From Roseobacter sp. MH60115 (GTDB lineage Bacteria; Pseudomonadota; Alphaproteobacteria; Rhodobacterales; Rhodobacteraceae), in NCBI RefSeq assembly GCF_015644665.1, contig NZ_JADOBQ010000003.1, positions 124,001 through 188,000 on the forward strand: DNA of 64,000 nucleotides. Reading direction: 5' to 3'. Below, piece after piece: positions 55,957-64,000 of the stretch; position 1 is the first letter of the stretch, and every line of letters begins with the position of its first letter. The translations under genes were made by a program, and so were the position numbers. Below the pieces are notes generated by a model. That model searched no databases. It was not told the origin of the DNA and was given only the letters and a program-made list of their open reading frames with translations.

Positions 55957-57252
55957 ATGGCTGAAAGCACGAAATCTGCAAAGCTGAGCATTGATGGTAA
56001 GGAGTATGATCTGCCGATCTTCTCCCCGACTGCCGGGCCGGACGTGGTTGATATCCGCAAGCTCTATGCTCAGGCCGGGGTGTTTACCTATGATCCCGGC
56101 TTCACCTCCACCGCAAGTTGCGACAGCACCATCACCTTCATCGACGGTGACAAGGGTGAGCTGCTGCACCGGGGCTATCCCATCGACCAGCTGGCCGGCA
56201 TGTCGCATTACCTGGAGGTCTGCTACCTAATGCTCTACGGCGAGCTTCCCTCGCCCGCGCAGCTGGAGGATTTCGAGAGCCGTGTGACCAATCACACCAT
56301 GCTGCACGAGCAGATGATGAATTTCTTCCGCGGCTTCCGCCGGGATGCGCACCCCATGGCCGTTATGGTCGGCGTGGTCGGCGCGATGTCCGCCTTCTAT
56401 CACGACAGCACCGATATCGCCGATCCATGGCAGCGCGAGGTCGCCTCGATCCGCCTGATCGCGAAGATGCCGACGATTGCCGCGATGGCCTATAAATACA
56501 CGATCGGACAGCCCTTCGTGTATCCGCGCAATGATCTGGACTATGCCTCCAACTTCCTGCGCATGTGCTTTGCGGTGCCCGCCGAGGATTACGAGGTCAA
56601 TCCGATCCTCAGCCGCGCGATGGACCGGATCTTTACCCTGCACGCGGACCATGAGCAGAACGCCTCCACCTCCACGGTGCGGCTCGCCTCCTCTTCAGGC
56701 GCGAACCCCTTTGCCTGTATCGCCGCCGGTATCGCCTGCCTCTGGGGTCCGGCGCATGGCGGGGCAAACCAGGCCTGCCTGGAAATGCTGAACGAGATCG
56801 GCACCGTGGACCGCATCCCCGAATTCATCGCCCGCGCAAAGGACAAGGAGGACCCCTTCCGCCTGATGGGCTTTGGCCACCGGGTCTACAAGAACTTCGA
56901 CCCGCGCGCCAAGGTGATGAAGCAATCCGCCGACGAGGTGCTCGACCTGCTGGGTGTGGAAAACAACCCGATCCTGCAGGTCGCCAAAGAGCTGGAAGCC
57001 GCCGCACTTGCCGACCCGTATTTTGCGGAGAAGAAGCTCTTCCCGAATGTGGATTTCTATTCCGGCATCATTTTGGAGGCGATGGGCTTCCCCACGTCGA
57101 TGTTCACGCCGATCTTTGCGCTGAGCCGCACGGTGGGCTGGATTTCCCAGTGGAAGGAAATGATTGCCGATCCACAGAACAAGATCGGTCGTCCCCGCCA
57201 GCTTTACCTTGGCGAGACATCGCGCGACTATGTGGATATCGAAAACCGCTGA
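55957..57252 (+). CDS. gltA: Citrate synthase (type II)
   Basis: The 431-residue TCA-cycle enzyme starts at 55957 with AGGAAGGA upstream. Catalytic-site segments are [26 protein letters not shown] (His/Arg) and [17 protein letters not shown] (with the catalytic Asp region upstream). Length fits the hexameric Gram-negative type II enzyme. It follows gltX by 75 bases; a strong GC hairpin lies after the stop. Confidence 0.96.
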   Translation: MAESTKSAKLSIDGKEYDLPIFSPTAGPDVVDIRKLYAQAGVFTYDPGFTSTASCDSTITFIDGDKGELLHRGYPIDQLAGMSHYLEVCYLMLYGELPSPAQLEDFESRVTNHTMLHEQMMNFFRGFRRDAHPMAVMVGVVGAMSAFYHDSTDIADPWQREVASIRLIAKMPTIAAMAYKYTIGQPFVYPRNDLDYASNFLRMCFAVPAEDYEVNPILSRAMDRIFTLHADHEQNASTSTVRLASSSGANPFACIAAGIACLWGPAHGGANQACLEMLNEIGTVDRIPEFIARAKDKEDPFRLMGFGHRVYKNFDPRAKVMKQSADEVLDLLGVENNPILQVAKELEAAALADPYFAEKKLFPNVDFYSGIILEAMGFPTSMFTPIFALSRTVGWISQWKEMIADPQNKIGRPRQLYLGETSRDYVDIENR

Positions 57253-57629
57253 TCCATACCGCCCCGCGCCGGTTCTTTCCGGCGCGGGGCGAATCACACG
57301 GCAAGGCCCAGGTGGACAAAGCCGCTGTTCCGGCAGGATTGCGGATGGTTGCGATCCGGACTGTCTCCGATCCCCTCCGCGAATTATGGTTGAAATGTGT
57401 CATTGTTTCGGACCCCGGCATAATGACCCGCATTTCTTGACCCTTTTAACCACGACCCTTTAGGTAGAACCAGCAGCCGTGCAAGCGGGGCGCTGATCCC
57501 CGCCCGTGTCGCGGTGGGACAATAGGCACCAAGGTTTCTGCTTTGGATGGAACAGGTTACGCGGGGCGACGGTGCATTGGGCATGTGCAGGATGATCGTC
57601 GCAAAGTGAAAAAGTGTTGTGAGGCGCGA
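57253..57629. other. Intergenic region after gltA
   Basis: This 377-base gap contains a strong hairpin at 57260-57291 and a possible -35 TTGACC at 57437-57442 with a poor -10. I see no gene in it. Confidence 0.5.
57260..57291 (+). terminator. GC-rich hairpin after gltA
   Basis: CGCCCCGCGCCGG pairs perfectly over 13 bases with CCGGCGCGGGGCG across a 6-base loop, 8 bases after the gltA stop. No T-run follows, so termination may be partial or need Rho. Confidence 0.65.
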
Positions 57630-57941
57630 ATGACGGGACAGATCGACAGTTCTCACCGGGAAGGCGGACCGCTGGCGCAGCGCATGCCGGTCGCGAGCCA
57701 CCCCTGCAGCGGCCCGGAAGGCGCCATCATCCCCGATGTGGCCGAGGATGAAGACAAGATCGCCGTCATCTATGACAGGGGCCAGACACCGCCCACCATC
57801 ACCATCACCGACATTGCGGGCGGGGTGCAGACCGTACATGCGAACGGCGTGGCCGTGGCGGTCGTCGCCTGTGCGGATGGTCCTCGGCTGACCGTGGACG
57901 ATGTCTTGCTGGTGGAACGCTTCGTGACTGCCGGGGGCTGA
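57630..57941 (+). CDS. Hypothetical 103-residue protein
   Basis: The ATG at 57630 has GAGG upstream and the frame is open for 103 codons, ending at a stop 3 bases before the convergent enoyl-CoA hydratase gene. The product has no signal peptide or membrane segment and no motif I recognise. Residues about 45-95 have a beta-strand-like pattern with VAVAVVACADGPRLTVDDVLLVERF. The antisense frame is also open, so coding potential is moderate. It is more likely real than not, because of the ribosome site and the upstream candidate promoter. Confidence 0.55.
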   Translation: MTGQIDSSHREGGPLAQRMPVASHPCSGPEGAIIPDVAEDEDKIAVIYDRGQTPPTITITDIAGGVQTVHANGVAVAVVACADGPRLTVDDVLLVERFVTAGG

Positions 57942-57943
57942 TC

Positions 57944-58720
57944 CTAGCGGCCTTCGAACTGCGCGGGTCGTTTTTCGGTGAAGGCCAAAACGCCCTCCTT
58001 GAAATCCCGTGACTTGCCACAGTGGCCCTGTTGTTTGGCCTCTAGCGTCAGCTGGTCTTCCATCGAATTATCCCAGCTGCCACGGATGACCTTCTTGATC
58101 GCCGCATAGGCCGCCGTCGGACCTTGCGCCAGATGTGCTGCACGGGCCTTCCAATGCGCGTCGAATTCCGCATCCGGCACCGCTTCCCAGATCAGGCCCC
58201 AGTCATCAGCCTGCCGGGCGCTGATCTTATCGGCAAAAAGCGCGGCCCCCATGGCCTTGGCCATGCCCATGGTGCGCGGCATCACATAGGTGCCACCCGC
58301 ATCCGGGATCAGGCCAATGCGCGCAAAGGCCTGCAGGAAATAGGCGCTCTCCGCCGCAATCACCACATCCGCCGCCAGCGCAAGGTTCGCCCCTGCCCCT
58401 GCCGCCGGGCCGTTCACCGCCGCAATGGTGGGCACCGGGCATTCGATGATCGCGTGCAGCATCGGCTGGTATTCATCACGCAGGGTGCGTTCCAGATCGA
58501 GGTTGGCGGCACTGACCCGGTCGCCCAGATCCTGACCGGAACAAAAGGCCTTGCCCGCGCCGGTGATCACCACCACACGCGCGGTCTTGCCCGCCTCGGA
58601 CACGGCATAGGCGATCTCCGCCCGCATCTGCGTGCTGAGCGCATTCATCTTCTCGACCCGGTTCAGGGTGATCGTCGCCACGCCATCCTGCAGCGTGTAG
58701 ATCAGCGTCTGATAGTCCAT
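57944..58720 (-). CDS. Enoyl-CoA hydratase/isomerase family protein (PaaG-like)
   Basis: The 258-residue crotonase-fold enzyme starts at 58720 with AGGAAG upstream. Oxyanion-hole segments are GAGKAFCSGQDL and VNGPAAGAGANLALAADVV. The GLIPDAGGTYVMPR region carries the acidic residue position (Asp) found in isomerases such as PaaG of phenylacetate degradation. No other paa genes are visible in the window, so the pathway is not established. Confidence 0.85.
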   Translation of the reverse strand: MDYQTLIYTLQDGVATITLNRVEKMNALSTQMRAEIAYAVSEAGKTARVVVITGAGKAFCSGQDLGDRVSAANLDLERTLRDEYQPMLHAIIECPVPTIAAVNGPAAGAGANLALAADVVIAAESAYFLQAFARIGLIPDAGGTYVMPRTMGMAKAMGAALFADKISARQADDWGLIWEAVPDAEFDAHWKARAAHLAQGPTAAYAAIKKVIRGSWDNSMEDQLTLEAKQQGHCGKSRDFKEGVLAFTEKRPAQFEGR

Positions 58721-58789
58721 GTGGCTTCCTTTTCTTACCGCGCCCCCTGTCATAGCAAACTGAACGGTTCAGAAAAGAGCAACGAGGCG

Positions 58790-59242
58790 TCAATCTTTCA
58801 GGATTTCACGCAGGCGCGCCTCTTCCTCCGCTGACAAGGCCGCTTCCTGCGGCGCCTTGGCATGGGATCGCCCGCGCAGATATCCATAGCCCACGCCCAG
58901 AGCCAGCAGCAGCATCGCCGGCCCCGCCGCCCACAAAAGCCAGGTCGACCCGCTGGCCCGCGGTGACATCAGGACAAACTCGCCGTATCGGGCCACGAAG
59001 AAATCCAGCACCTCGGCATCGCTGGCCCCGTCAGTGATCAGCTCGCGCACGGTGCGGCGGGCGTCCTCGGCCCAGTTGGCGTTCGAAAAAGCCACCGATT
59101 CCGACTGGCACACCACACAGCGCAGGGCGTGATCAATCGTGCGGGCCCGCGCCTCCAGCACCGGATCGTCCAGTGCCGTAGACGGGTCCAGCGCCCAGAG
59201 CGGGCTGGCCAGCAGCATCAGGATCAACGCGAGGCGGATCAT
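58790..59242 (-). CDS. ccmH: Cytochrome c maturation protein CcmH (CycL)
   Basis: The 150-residue thiol-redox protein helps ligate heme to apocytochrome c. It has a signal peptide (LALILMLLASPLWA), the LRCVVCQ motif with Cys42 and Cys45 and a C-terminal membrane segment. It overlaps ccmF by 4 bases. Fused CcmI-type repeats are absent, so this is the short CycL form. Confidence 0.93.
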   Translation of the reverse strand: MIRLALILMLLASPLWALDPSTALDDPVLEARARTIDHALRCVVCQSESVAFSNANWAEDARRTVRELITDGASDAEVLDFFVARYGEFVLMSPRASGSTWLLWAAGPAMLLLALGVGYGYLRGRSHAKAPQEAALSAEEEARLREILKD

Positions 59243-61203
59243 TCCGCAGGCACCGGAACAGCGCCCTTGCGCGCGCCGGCAGCAACGCGGAACCGCCGAT
59301 CCGAAAGGCTCAGCAATCCGCCTAGGGCCATCAGGCCGGAGCCGATCCAGATCCAGTTGGTCATCGGCTTGATGTAGGTCCGCACCGCCCATCCGCCATC
59401 GTTCTGCCGATCGCCGATCACCACGTAGACGTCGCGCGCCAGATCATAGTCAATCGCCGCCTCGGTGGTGGGCATCTGGGCCACCGGGTAGATGCGTTTT
59501 TCAGGCCGCAGCTGTGCAATCTCGCGCCCATCCTGTGCCAGCGTGATAAACCCCGTGGTGGAGAGGTAATTCGGTCCCTCGCTGTTCACCACATCATCCA
59601 GCGTGATCGTGTAGCGCCCGATGCTGTAGGGCTCGCCAAACTGGGCAACGCGGATGTCCTCCTGCTGCCACGCCATCAGGCCCGACACACCCATCATCGT
59701 GATGCCAAGACCCGCGTGAGCAACCATCTTGCCCCAATCGGCGCGGGGCAAGCGCATCAAGCGGCCCAGGCGCCCGGACCCACGCCCGGTGCGTTGTGCC
59801 AGATCGACAATGGTGCCCATGACAACCCAGGCCGCAAGGAACATGCCGATGGGCCCCAGCAGGGTCCGCCCCGATTGCATCGCATAGGCCAACCCGCCAA
59901 CCGCCAGCGCCAGCACGAAGACGTAGCGCAGGGGGCGCATGGCCCGCATGATCCGCGCGCGCTTCCATGGCATGGCCGAGCCGATGGGCAGGATCAGCCC
60001 CAGCACGAGCATGAAAGGTGAAAACGCCATGTTGAAGAAGGGCGGGCCGACGCTCAGCTTGCGGTCAAAGAACATCTCCGCCACCAGCGGCCACATTGTT
60101 CCCACGAAGACCACGAAACAGGCCACGGCGAGCAGCAGGTTATTGGCGAGCAGCGCGCTTTCGCGGCTCACGAGGCCAAAGACGCCCTTGGCTTCCATTG
60201 TGCTGGCCCGCAGCGCAAAGAGCATGAGTGCGCCGCCCATGAAAAAGCCCATGATCATCAGGATGAACACACCGCGTTCGGGATCATTGGCAAAGGCGTG
60301 CACGGAGGTCAGCAGGCCGGACCGCACGATGAAGGTACCGATGAGCGAGAAGCCAAAGGCAAGAATGGCCAGCAGGATCGTCCAGCTTTTCAGTGCCTCG
60401 CGCTTTTCCACCACGATGGCGGAATGCAGCAGGGCCGCAGCCAGCAGCCAGGGCATGAAGGAGGCATTCTCCACCGGGTCCCAGAACCAGAAACCGCCCC
60501 AGCCCAGCTCGTAATAGGCCCACCAGGAGCCCAGAGCGATGCCGATGGTCAGGAAAATCCAGGCCGCCAGCGTCCAGGGCCGGACCCAGCGGCCCCAGGC
60601 TGCATCGACGCGGCCCTCGATCAGCGCGCCGACGGCAAAGCTGAACGCCATGCTCAAGCCGACGTAACCGAGATAGAGAAAGGGCGGATGGAACGCGAGG
60701 CCCGGATCCTGCAGCAGCGGGTTCAGGTCCTGCCCGTCGAAAGGCGGCACCGCCAGCCGCAAAAACGGGTTCGACGTGAAGAGGATAAAGGCGAAAAACG
60801 CCACCCCGATGGCAGATTGCACCGCCAGCACCCGCGCCCGCAGGGTCGGTGGCAGGTTGCCTCCGAACCATGCGGCCATCGCGCCGAAGAGTGTCACGAT
60901 CAGCACCCAGAGCAGCATGGAGCCTTCGTGGTTGCCCCATGTGCCACTGATTTTATAGATCATCGGCTTGGCCGAGTGGCTGTTCAGCGTGACCAGACGC
61001 AGGCTGAAGTCAGAGGTGATGAAAGCATACATCAGCGCAGCGAAGGAGAAGGCCGTCAGCAGAAACTGCGCGGAGGCAGCGGGTTCCGCCACCGCCATCC
61101 ACGCGGGCCAGCGCTTGTGCGCGCCGACCAGAGGTACCACCATCTGAACAATGGCCACCAGGAAGGCCAGGATCAGCGCGAAATGTCCAAACTCTGTGAT
61201 CAT
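59239..61203 (-). CDS. ccmF: Heme lyase subunit CcmF
   Basis: The 654-residue inner-membrane protein has many membrane segments and the WWD heme-handling motif in WGGFWFWDPVENASFMPWL near residue 235. It starts at 61203 with MITEFGHFALILAF; a longer frame to 61245 lacks a ribosome site. It joins CcmH and CcmE in System I cytochrome c maturation. Confidence 0.95.
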   Translation of the reverse strand: MITEFGHFALILAFLVAIVQMVVPLVGAHKRWPAWMAVAEPAASAQFLLTAFSFAALMYAFITSDFSLRLVTLNSHSAKPMIYKISGTWGNHEGSMLLWVLIVTLFGAMAAWFGGNLPPTLRARVLAVQSAIGVAFFAFILFTSNPFLRLAVPPFDGQDLNPLLQDPGLAFHPPFLYLGYVGLSMAFSFAVGALIEGRVDAAWGRWVRPWTLAAWIFLTIGIALGSWWAYYELGWGGFWFWDPVENASFMPWLLAAALLHSAIVVEKREALKSWTILLAILAFGFSLIGTFIVRSGLLTSVHAFANDPERGVFILMIMGFFMGGALMLFALRASTMEAKGVFGLVSRESALLANNLLLAVACFVVFVGTMWPLVAEMFFDRKLSVGPPFFNMAFSPFMLVLGLILPIGSAMPWKRARIMRAMRPLRYVFVLALAVGGLAYAMQSGRTLLGPIGMFLAAWVVMGTIVDLAQRTGRGSGRLGRLMRLPRADWGKMVAHAGLGITMMGVSGLMAWQQEDIRVAQFGEPYSIGRYTITLDDVVNSEGPNYLSTTGFITLAQDGREIAQLRPEKRIYPVAQMPTTEAAIDYDLARDVYVVIGDRQNDGGWAVRTYIKPMTNWIWIGSGLMALGGLLSLSDRRFRVAAGARKGAVPVPAE

Positions 61204-61263
61204 AGCCCTGAGTATACGGGGCCATGCAGAGGCTTCCAATGACAATCGCGCCAGCCAAGGCGA

Positions 61264-61854
61264 TCACTTTGTCGCGGCTGGACCTTTCCGGGCGCGCCAG
61301 TCGACAAGGGCGGAGTTGTCATCCGGCAGGACCGACAGGCTCGCCAGGCGCGCATCGTGACCGGTATCGGCAAGACCCGGCGAGGTGGGTCGCAACGCGC
61401 GGAGCGTGGAGAGATTTTCCGCCACCTTCGGCGCCAGCGACATGGTTTGCGCAATGGACCGTTGGAATTGCTGGCTTTTGACCTGATGCCGCGCGCCGAA
61501 GTAGAAGGACACCACCACCCCCAGCAGCCACCACAAAGGTTCCGGCACCAGTGCGATGCCCTGCATGCGCGCGGAAAACCAGATCGGGTCAATCATCGCC
61601 GCAAGGAAAAGCCCCAGCGTACCCAAGGCCAGCGCCGGACGTGGTATCCGGTTGACGCCATCCATCACCTGATCGAACCAGCCCTGTTTGGAGGCTTCGA
61701 ATTCGCGGGCGAACTGTTTCATCGCCTCGAGGCGCAGCTCCTGCGACCGCTCCGCTCCCTCTTCGGTGTTCTCCCGAAAAACCTCTGCGGTCTCCAGTAT
61801 CACGTTGCGATCATTTCCAAAAATGATGTTGAGAAGTCCTGAGATCAGACCCAT
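61264..61854 (-). CDS. Holin family protein (3-TM type, gene-transfer-agent release)
   Basis: The 196-residue protein has about three membrane segments in its middle (about residues 75-125), with hydrophilic ends and a helical N terminus. It matches the three-segment holins linked to gene-transfer-agent release in Rhodobacterales. It overlaps the upstream lysin gene by 10 bases. In Rhodobacter capsulatus the GTA holin and endolysin are encoded together away from the main GTA cluster, which fits this position. Confidence 0.8.
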   Translation of the reverse strand: MGLISGLLNIIFGNDRNVILETAEVFRENTEEGAERSQELRLEAMKQFAREFEASKQGWFDQVMDGVNRIPRPALALGTLGLFLAAMIDPIWFSARMQGIALVPEPLWWLLGVVVSFYFGARHQVKSQQFQRSIAQTMSLAPKVAENLSTLRALRPTSPGLADTGHDARLASLSVLPDDNSALVDWRARKGPAATK

Positions 61855-62456
61855 CCTGCCACCCTTTGCTTAAATTGCTGCTCTGTCATGTGATATTGCC
61901 GGGAGATGAACTCCTCGGCCCGCTTGATCCAACCGCCTTTGCCGCCTGCGCGTGTACGGGCATATTTTCGGCTGGCCACACGTCTGTCCGCGATGCGGAA
62001 ATAGTAGTTCCGCCGGGCAATCCCGTAGGCGTCGGCCAGATGATTTGGCGCGTCAAGATAGGCTGCCTGTGCCGCCGCAATGCTCTTGGGCCCCAGAATG
62101 CCATCCACGGCGATCTTATGCCCCATATCGCGCAACAGCCGCTGCAGGATTTTCACCGCATTGGCGCCCGCGTTGACATACATGTCAAAGACCGAGGCTT
62201 GCAGCACCGGTGGCAGCAAAGCGATCAGCGGTTTCTCGAAATAGTGTTTTTCGAAGATTTCAATTGCATGCTCCCGGGTGAGCGCGCGCACATCGGAGAT
62301 CGTCACCGCCCCATCCCGGTCCAGATCGATTCCCAGGGCCCGCATTGTATGGATCGTCACGCCGTAGTTGGTGGCCCCACCCGGGTCGTCGGGGTCGTTC
62401 ACGAAGCCCCCTTCGCGTGCAACGATTTCCGTCGCGATCTCTCTGACCGTTTGCAT
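61845..62456 (-). CDS. Holin-associated N-acetylmuramidase (GH108-type endolysin)
   Basis: The 203-residue protein has the GH108 catalytic segment at its start, AREGGFVNDPDDPGGATNYGVT, with Glu15 as the acid residue. It is followed by a helical peptidoglycan-binding-type region with GAVTISDVRALTREHAIEIFEKHYFEKPLI. No signal peptide is present, so it needs the holin to reach the wall. GGAGGG precedes the ATG at 62456. It is the lysin half of a lysis module inserted between ccmE and ccmF. Confidence 0.88.
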   Translation of the reverse strand: MQTVREIATEIVAREGGFVNDPDDPGGATNYGVTIHTMRALGIDLDRDGAVTISDVRALTREHAIEIFEKHYFEKPLIALLPPVLQASVFDMYVNAGANAVKILQRLLRDMGHKIAVDGILGPKSIAAAQAAYLDAPNHLADAYGIARRNYYFRIADRRVASRKYARTRAGGKGGWIKRAEEFISRQYHMTEQQFKQRVAGWV

Positions 62457-62501
62457 ATTGACTGCCCTCCGCTCGCATCACGTCGCGGCGGATAAAGTCA
62501 A

Positions 62502-62549
62502 TTAATGGTAAACATGGGCTAACGGTGCGTTCTTAACCACCGTACGGTG
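62502..62549. promoter_or_regulatory. Candidate regulatory sites upstream of the lysis module
   Basis: TTTACCATTAA on the minus strand (62502-62512) and TTAACCAC on the plus strand (62533-62540) resemble CtrA half-sites. The perfect palindrome CACCGTACGGTG lies at 62538-62549, ending next to the ccmE stop. They sit in the 93-base gap before the lysin start and may carry the lysis module's own promoter control. Confidence 0.35.
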
Positions 62550-62993
62550 CTAGCCGTTCGGGTCCTGATAGACCCCTTGCTCCTTGAGCGCATCCACAAC
62601 CTCTGCAGGCATGTAAGTCTCGTCATGTTTTGCAAGGATTTCATGGGCTTCGAAGACGCCGTCAATGTAACGCCCGGTGCCGACCATCCCCTGATTTTCC
62701 TCGAAAAGATCGGGTAAAACGCCGGTATAGGTCACCGGAACAACGGCGCCACCATCGGTCACGCTAAAGCGGATCGTCTCGCCCTGACCACGCACGATGG
62801 AGCCTTCCTCGACCAGCCCGCCGATGCGGAAGACCTCAGATGGTCCCGGGGGTTCGGCCACGATCTGGCTGGGCGCGCGGAAGAAATTGATACCATCGCG
62901 CATCGCATAACCGATCAGCGCCGTCGAGAGCGTCAAGGCCACCACCGCCACGGCGATGACCTGAATACGGCGCTGTTTCTTGAGACTTTTCAT
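62550..62993 (-). CDS. ccmE: Cytochrome c maturation chaperone CcmE
   Basis: The 147-residue heme chaperone has an N-terminal anchor (VIAVAVVALTLSTALIGYAM) and a beta-barrel periplasmic domain. The heme-binding His123 and Tyr127 lie in KHDETYMP. It starts 6 bases after the argC stop. It passes heme to CcmF and CcmH, whose genes lie beyond the inserted lysis module. Confidence 0.95.
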   Translation of the reverse strand: MKSLKKQRRIQVIAVAVVALTLSTALIGYAMRDGINFFRAPSQIVAEPPGPSEVFRIGGLVEEGSIVRGQGETIRFSVTDGGAVVPVTYTGVLPDLFEENQGMVGTGRYIDGVFEAHEILAKHDETYMPAEVVDALKEQGVYQDPNG

Positions 62994-62999
62994 CCATCC

Positions 63000-64000
63000 T
63001 CACGGGAAAAGCGGGGCCATCATCAGCCCTTCGGTCTCTTCAATATCTAACATCAGGTTGGCATTTTGCAACGCCTGCCCGCTGCTACCTTTTGTCAGGT
63101 TATCAAGCGCACCAATGATGATCGCCCGGCCCTCGATGCGGTCCGCCGCAACGCCGATATGACAGAAATTGGAGCCACGGACATGGTGCGTGCTGGGCGT
63201 TTCGCCAAAGGGCAGCACCTCGATGAAGGGCTCGTTCGGATAGGCATCCACCAGCGCCTGATGGATCGCATCTGCCGCCCCCTTGACATAGGCAGTCGCC
63301 AGAATGCCGCGATTGGCCGGGATCAGATGGGGCGTGAACTGTATCTTGACCGGCCTGCCTGCCAGGGCGCTGAATTCCTGATCGAATTCACCCAAGTGCC
63401 GATGCGTCCCACCCACGGCATACCCGTGGTAGCCTTCAGACAATTCGGCATGCAGCAGGTTTTCCTTCAGGCTCCGCCCTGCCCCGGACACGGCGCATTT
63501 GAGATCGAGGATGATCTCGTCGAGGTCGATCAACCCGGTCTGGATCAGGGGGCGCAACACAAACTGCCCGGTCGCCGCATTGCACCCGGTGCCAGCGACA
63601 AGCCGCGCCGCCTTGATCTGCGCGCGGTAGAACTCGGTCAACCCGTAGACCGCTTCCTTCTGATGCGCCACCGCGGCGTGTTCATTGCCATACCACTGCT
63701 TGTAGGCCTCCGGGTCCCGCAGACGGAAATCCGCACTCAGATCGACGATCTTCAGATCAGCGGGCAATTTGGCGATCACCTCCTGGCTGGTCTTATGCGG
63801 CAGGGCGCAAAAGCACAGATCGATGTTTGCAAAGTCGATGTCACCTATTTGCAAAAGCGTGGGCAGGTCGAGATGACGCAGATGCGGGAACACCTGTGCC
63901 ATGGACTGCCCGGCTTTGGAATGCGCGCCAAGCGCGGTAATGTTCAGATGAGGATGCTCGGCGATCAGCCGAATGAGTTCTGCGCCCGTGTAGCCAGAGG
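63000..64000 (-). CDS. argC: N-acetyl-gamma-glutamyl-phosphate reductase (partial, N terminus beyond window)
   Basis: The frame is open to the right edge of the window, and the residues just inside the edge ([12 protein letters not shown]) are the usual NADP-binding start of ArgC. So the gene begins outside the window, and the internal ATG at 63902 is not the start. The catalytic Cys lies in [14 protein letters not shown]-terminal segments [12 protein letters not shown] and [17 protein letters not shown] are typical. It makes N-acetylglutamate semialdehyde in arginine synthesis. Confidence 0.93.
   Translation of the reverse strand, partial: SGYTGAELIRLIAEHPHLNITALGAHSKAGQSMAQVFPHLRHLDLPTLLQIGDIDFANIDLCFCALPHKTSQEVIAKLPADLKIVDLSADFRLRDPEAYKQWYGNEHAAVAHQKEAVYGLTEFYRAQIKAARLVAGTGCNAATGQFVLRPLIQTGLIDLDEIILDLKCAVSGAGRSLKENLLHAELSEGYHGYAVGGTHRHLGEFDQEFSALAGRPVKIQFTPHLIPANRGILATAYVKGAADAIHQALVDAYPNEPFIEVLPFGETPSTHHVRGSNFCHIGVAADRIEGRAIIIGALDNLTKGSSGQALQNANLMLDIEETEGLMMAPLFP

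Noticed and set aside
61264-62456. Prophage
   Set aside because: Only a holin and lysin are present, with no integrase, terminase, capsid or tail genes in the window; a GTA lysis module fits better.

Overview
The window is chromosomal DNA from an alphaproteobacterium, most likely a marine Rhodobacteraceae (Roseobacter-group) species. The evidence is the high GC content (roughly 60-65%), the gene set and the gene order. Examples are SPOR-argS-dgt-erpA-xthA, trpGD(ung)C-moaC-moeA-lexA-comEC-gltX-gltA, argC-ccmE-[holin/lysin]-ccmF-ccmH, and a GAAC-N7-GAAC alphaproteobacterial LexA box. Most of it is housekeeping, with small accessory genes between. I saw no transposase, integrase, CRISPR array or rRNA. 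One tRNA gene is present (tRNA-Pro, UGG, with encoded CCA).

Layout. 1-6.3 kb: the end of a SPOR-type membrane protein gene, argS, dgt, an ErpA-type Fe-S protein, an uncharacterised two-gene unit (a repeat peptide and a helical partner), an intergenic DnaA-box cluster, and xthA. 6.4-16.2 kb: two secreted alpha/beta hydrolases, an HNH nuclease, a membrane-anchored AraC regulator, an orphan histidine kinase, a cobK-alkA-esterase operon, an MFS transporter and a squalene/phytoene-synthase-fold protein. 16.2-26 kb: a methyltransferase, cimA, cysS, an aminotransferase, an outer-membrane beta-barrel, an MttB-superfamily methyltransferase, an EF-hand secreted peptide divergent from an ECF sigma factor, and a GIY-YIG protein. 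26-35 kb: class II ribonucleotide reductase nrdJ with a long leader carrying NrdR-box-like palindromes, a RidA/WYL-regulator pair, tRNA-Pro, a DUF192/cold-shock pair, pdxH and fabI. 35-46.7 kb: two LysE exporters, gpt, an aminotransferase, a PpiD-like chaperone followed by trpE, an aspartoacylase-like gene, a GGDEF/EAL protein and a divergent polysaccharide deacetylase. 46.8-57.3 kb: trpG-trpD-ung-trpC-moaC-moeA, lexA, comEC, gltX, gltA. 57.6-64 kb: a small hypothetical, an enoyl-CoA hydratase, ccmH, ccmF, a gene-transfer-agent-type holin and lysin, ccmE and argC (cut by the window edge).

Functional links. Tryptophan synthesis is split into a trpE locus and a trpGDC locus. Cytochrome c maturation genes surround a lysis module of the kind used to release gene transfer agents. 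Cobalamin metabolism (cobK) supports the B12-dependent reductase NrdJ. DNA repair is well represented (xthA, alkA-type glycosylase, ung, lexA).

The most unusual signal is at 3732-5151. A 93-residue peptide consists of a leader and four 15-residue repeats, each ending in FTTSM, the last at the very C terminus. An intercistronic hairpin and a 349-residue helical protein of unknown function follow. This resembles a multi-core precursor peptide with a partner protein, but no modification chemistry can be deduced from the sequence. Annotation is by reading the sequence only; no database search was run.
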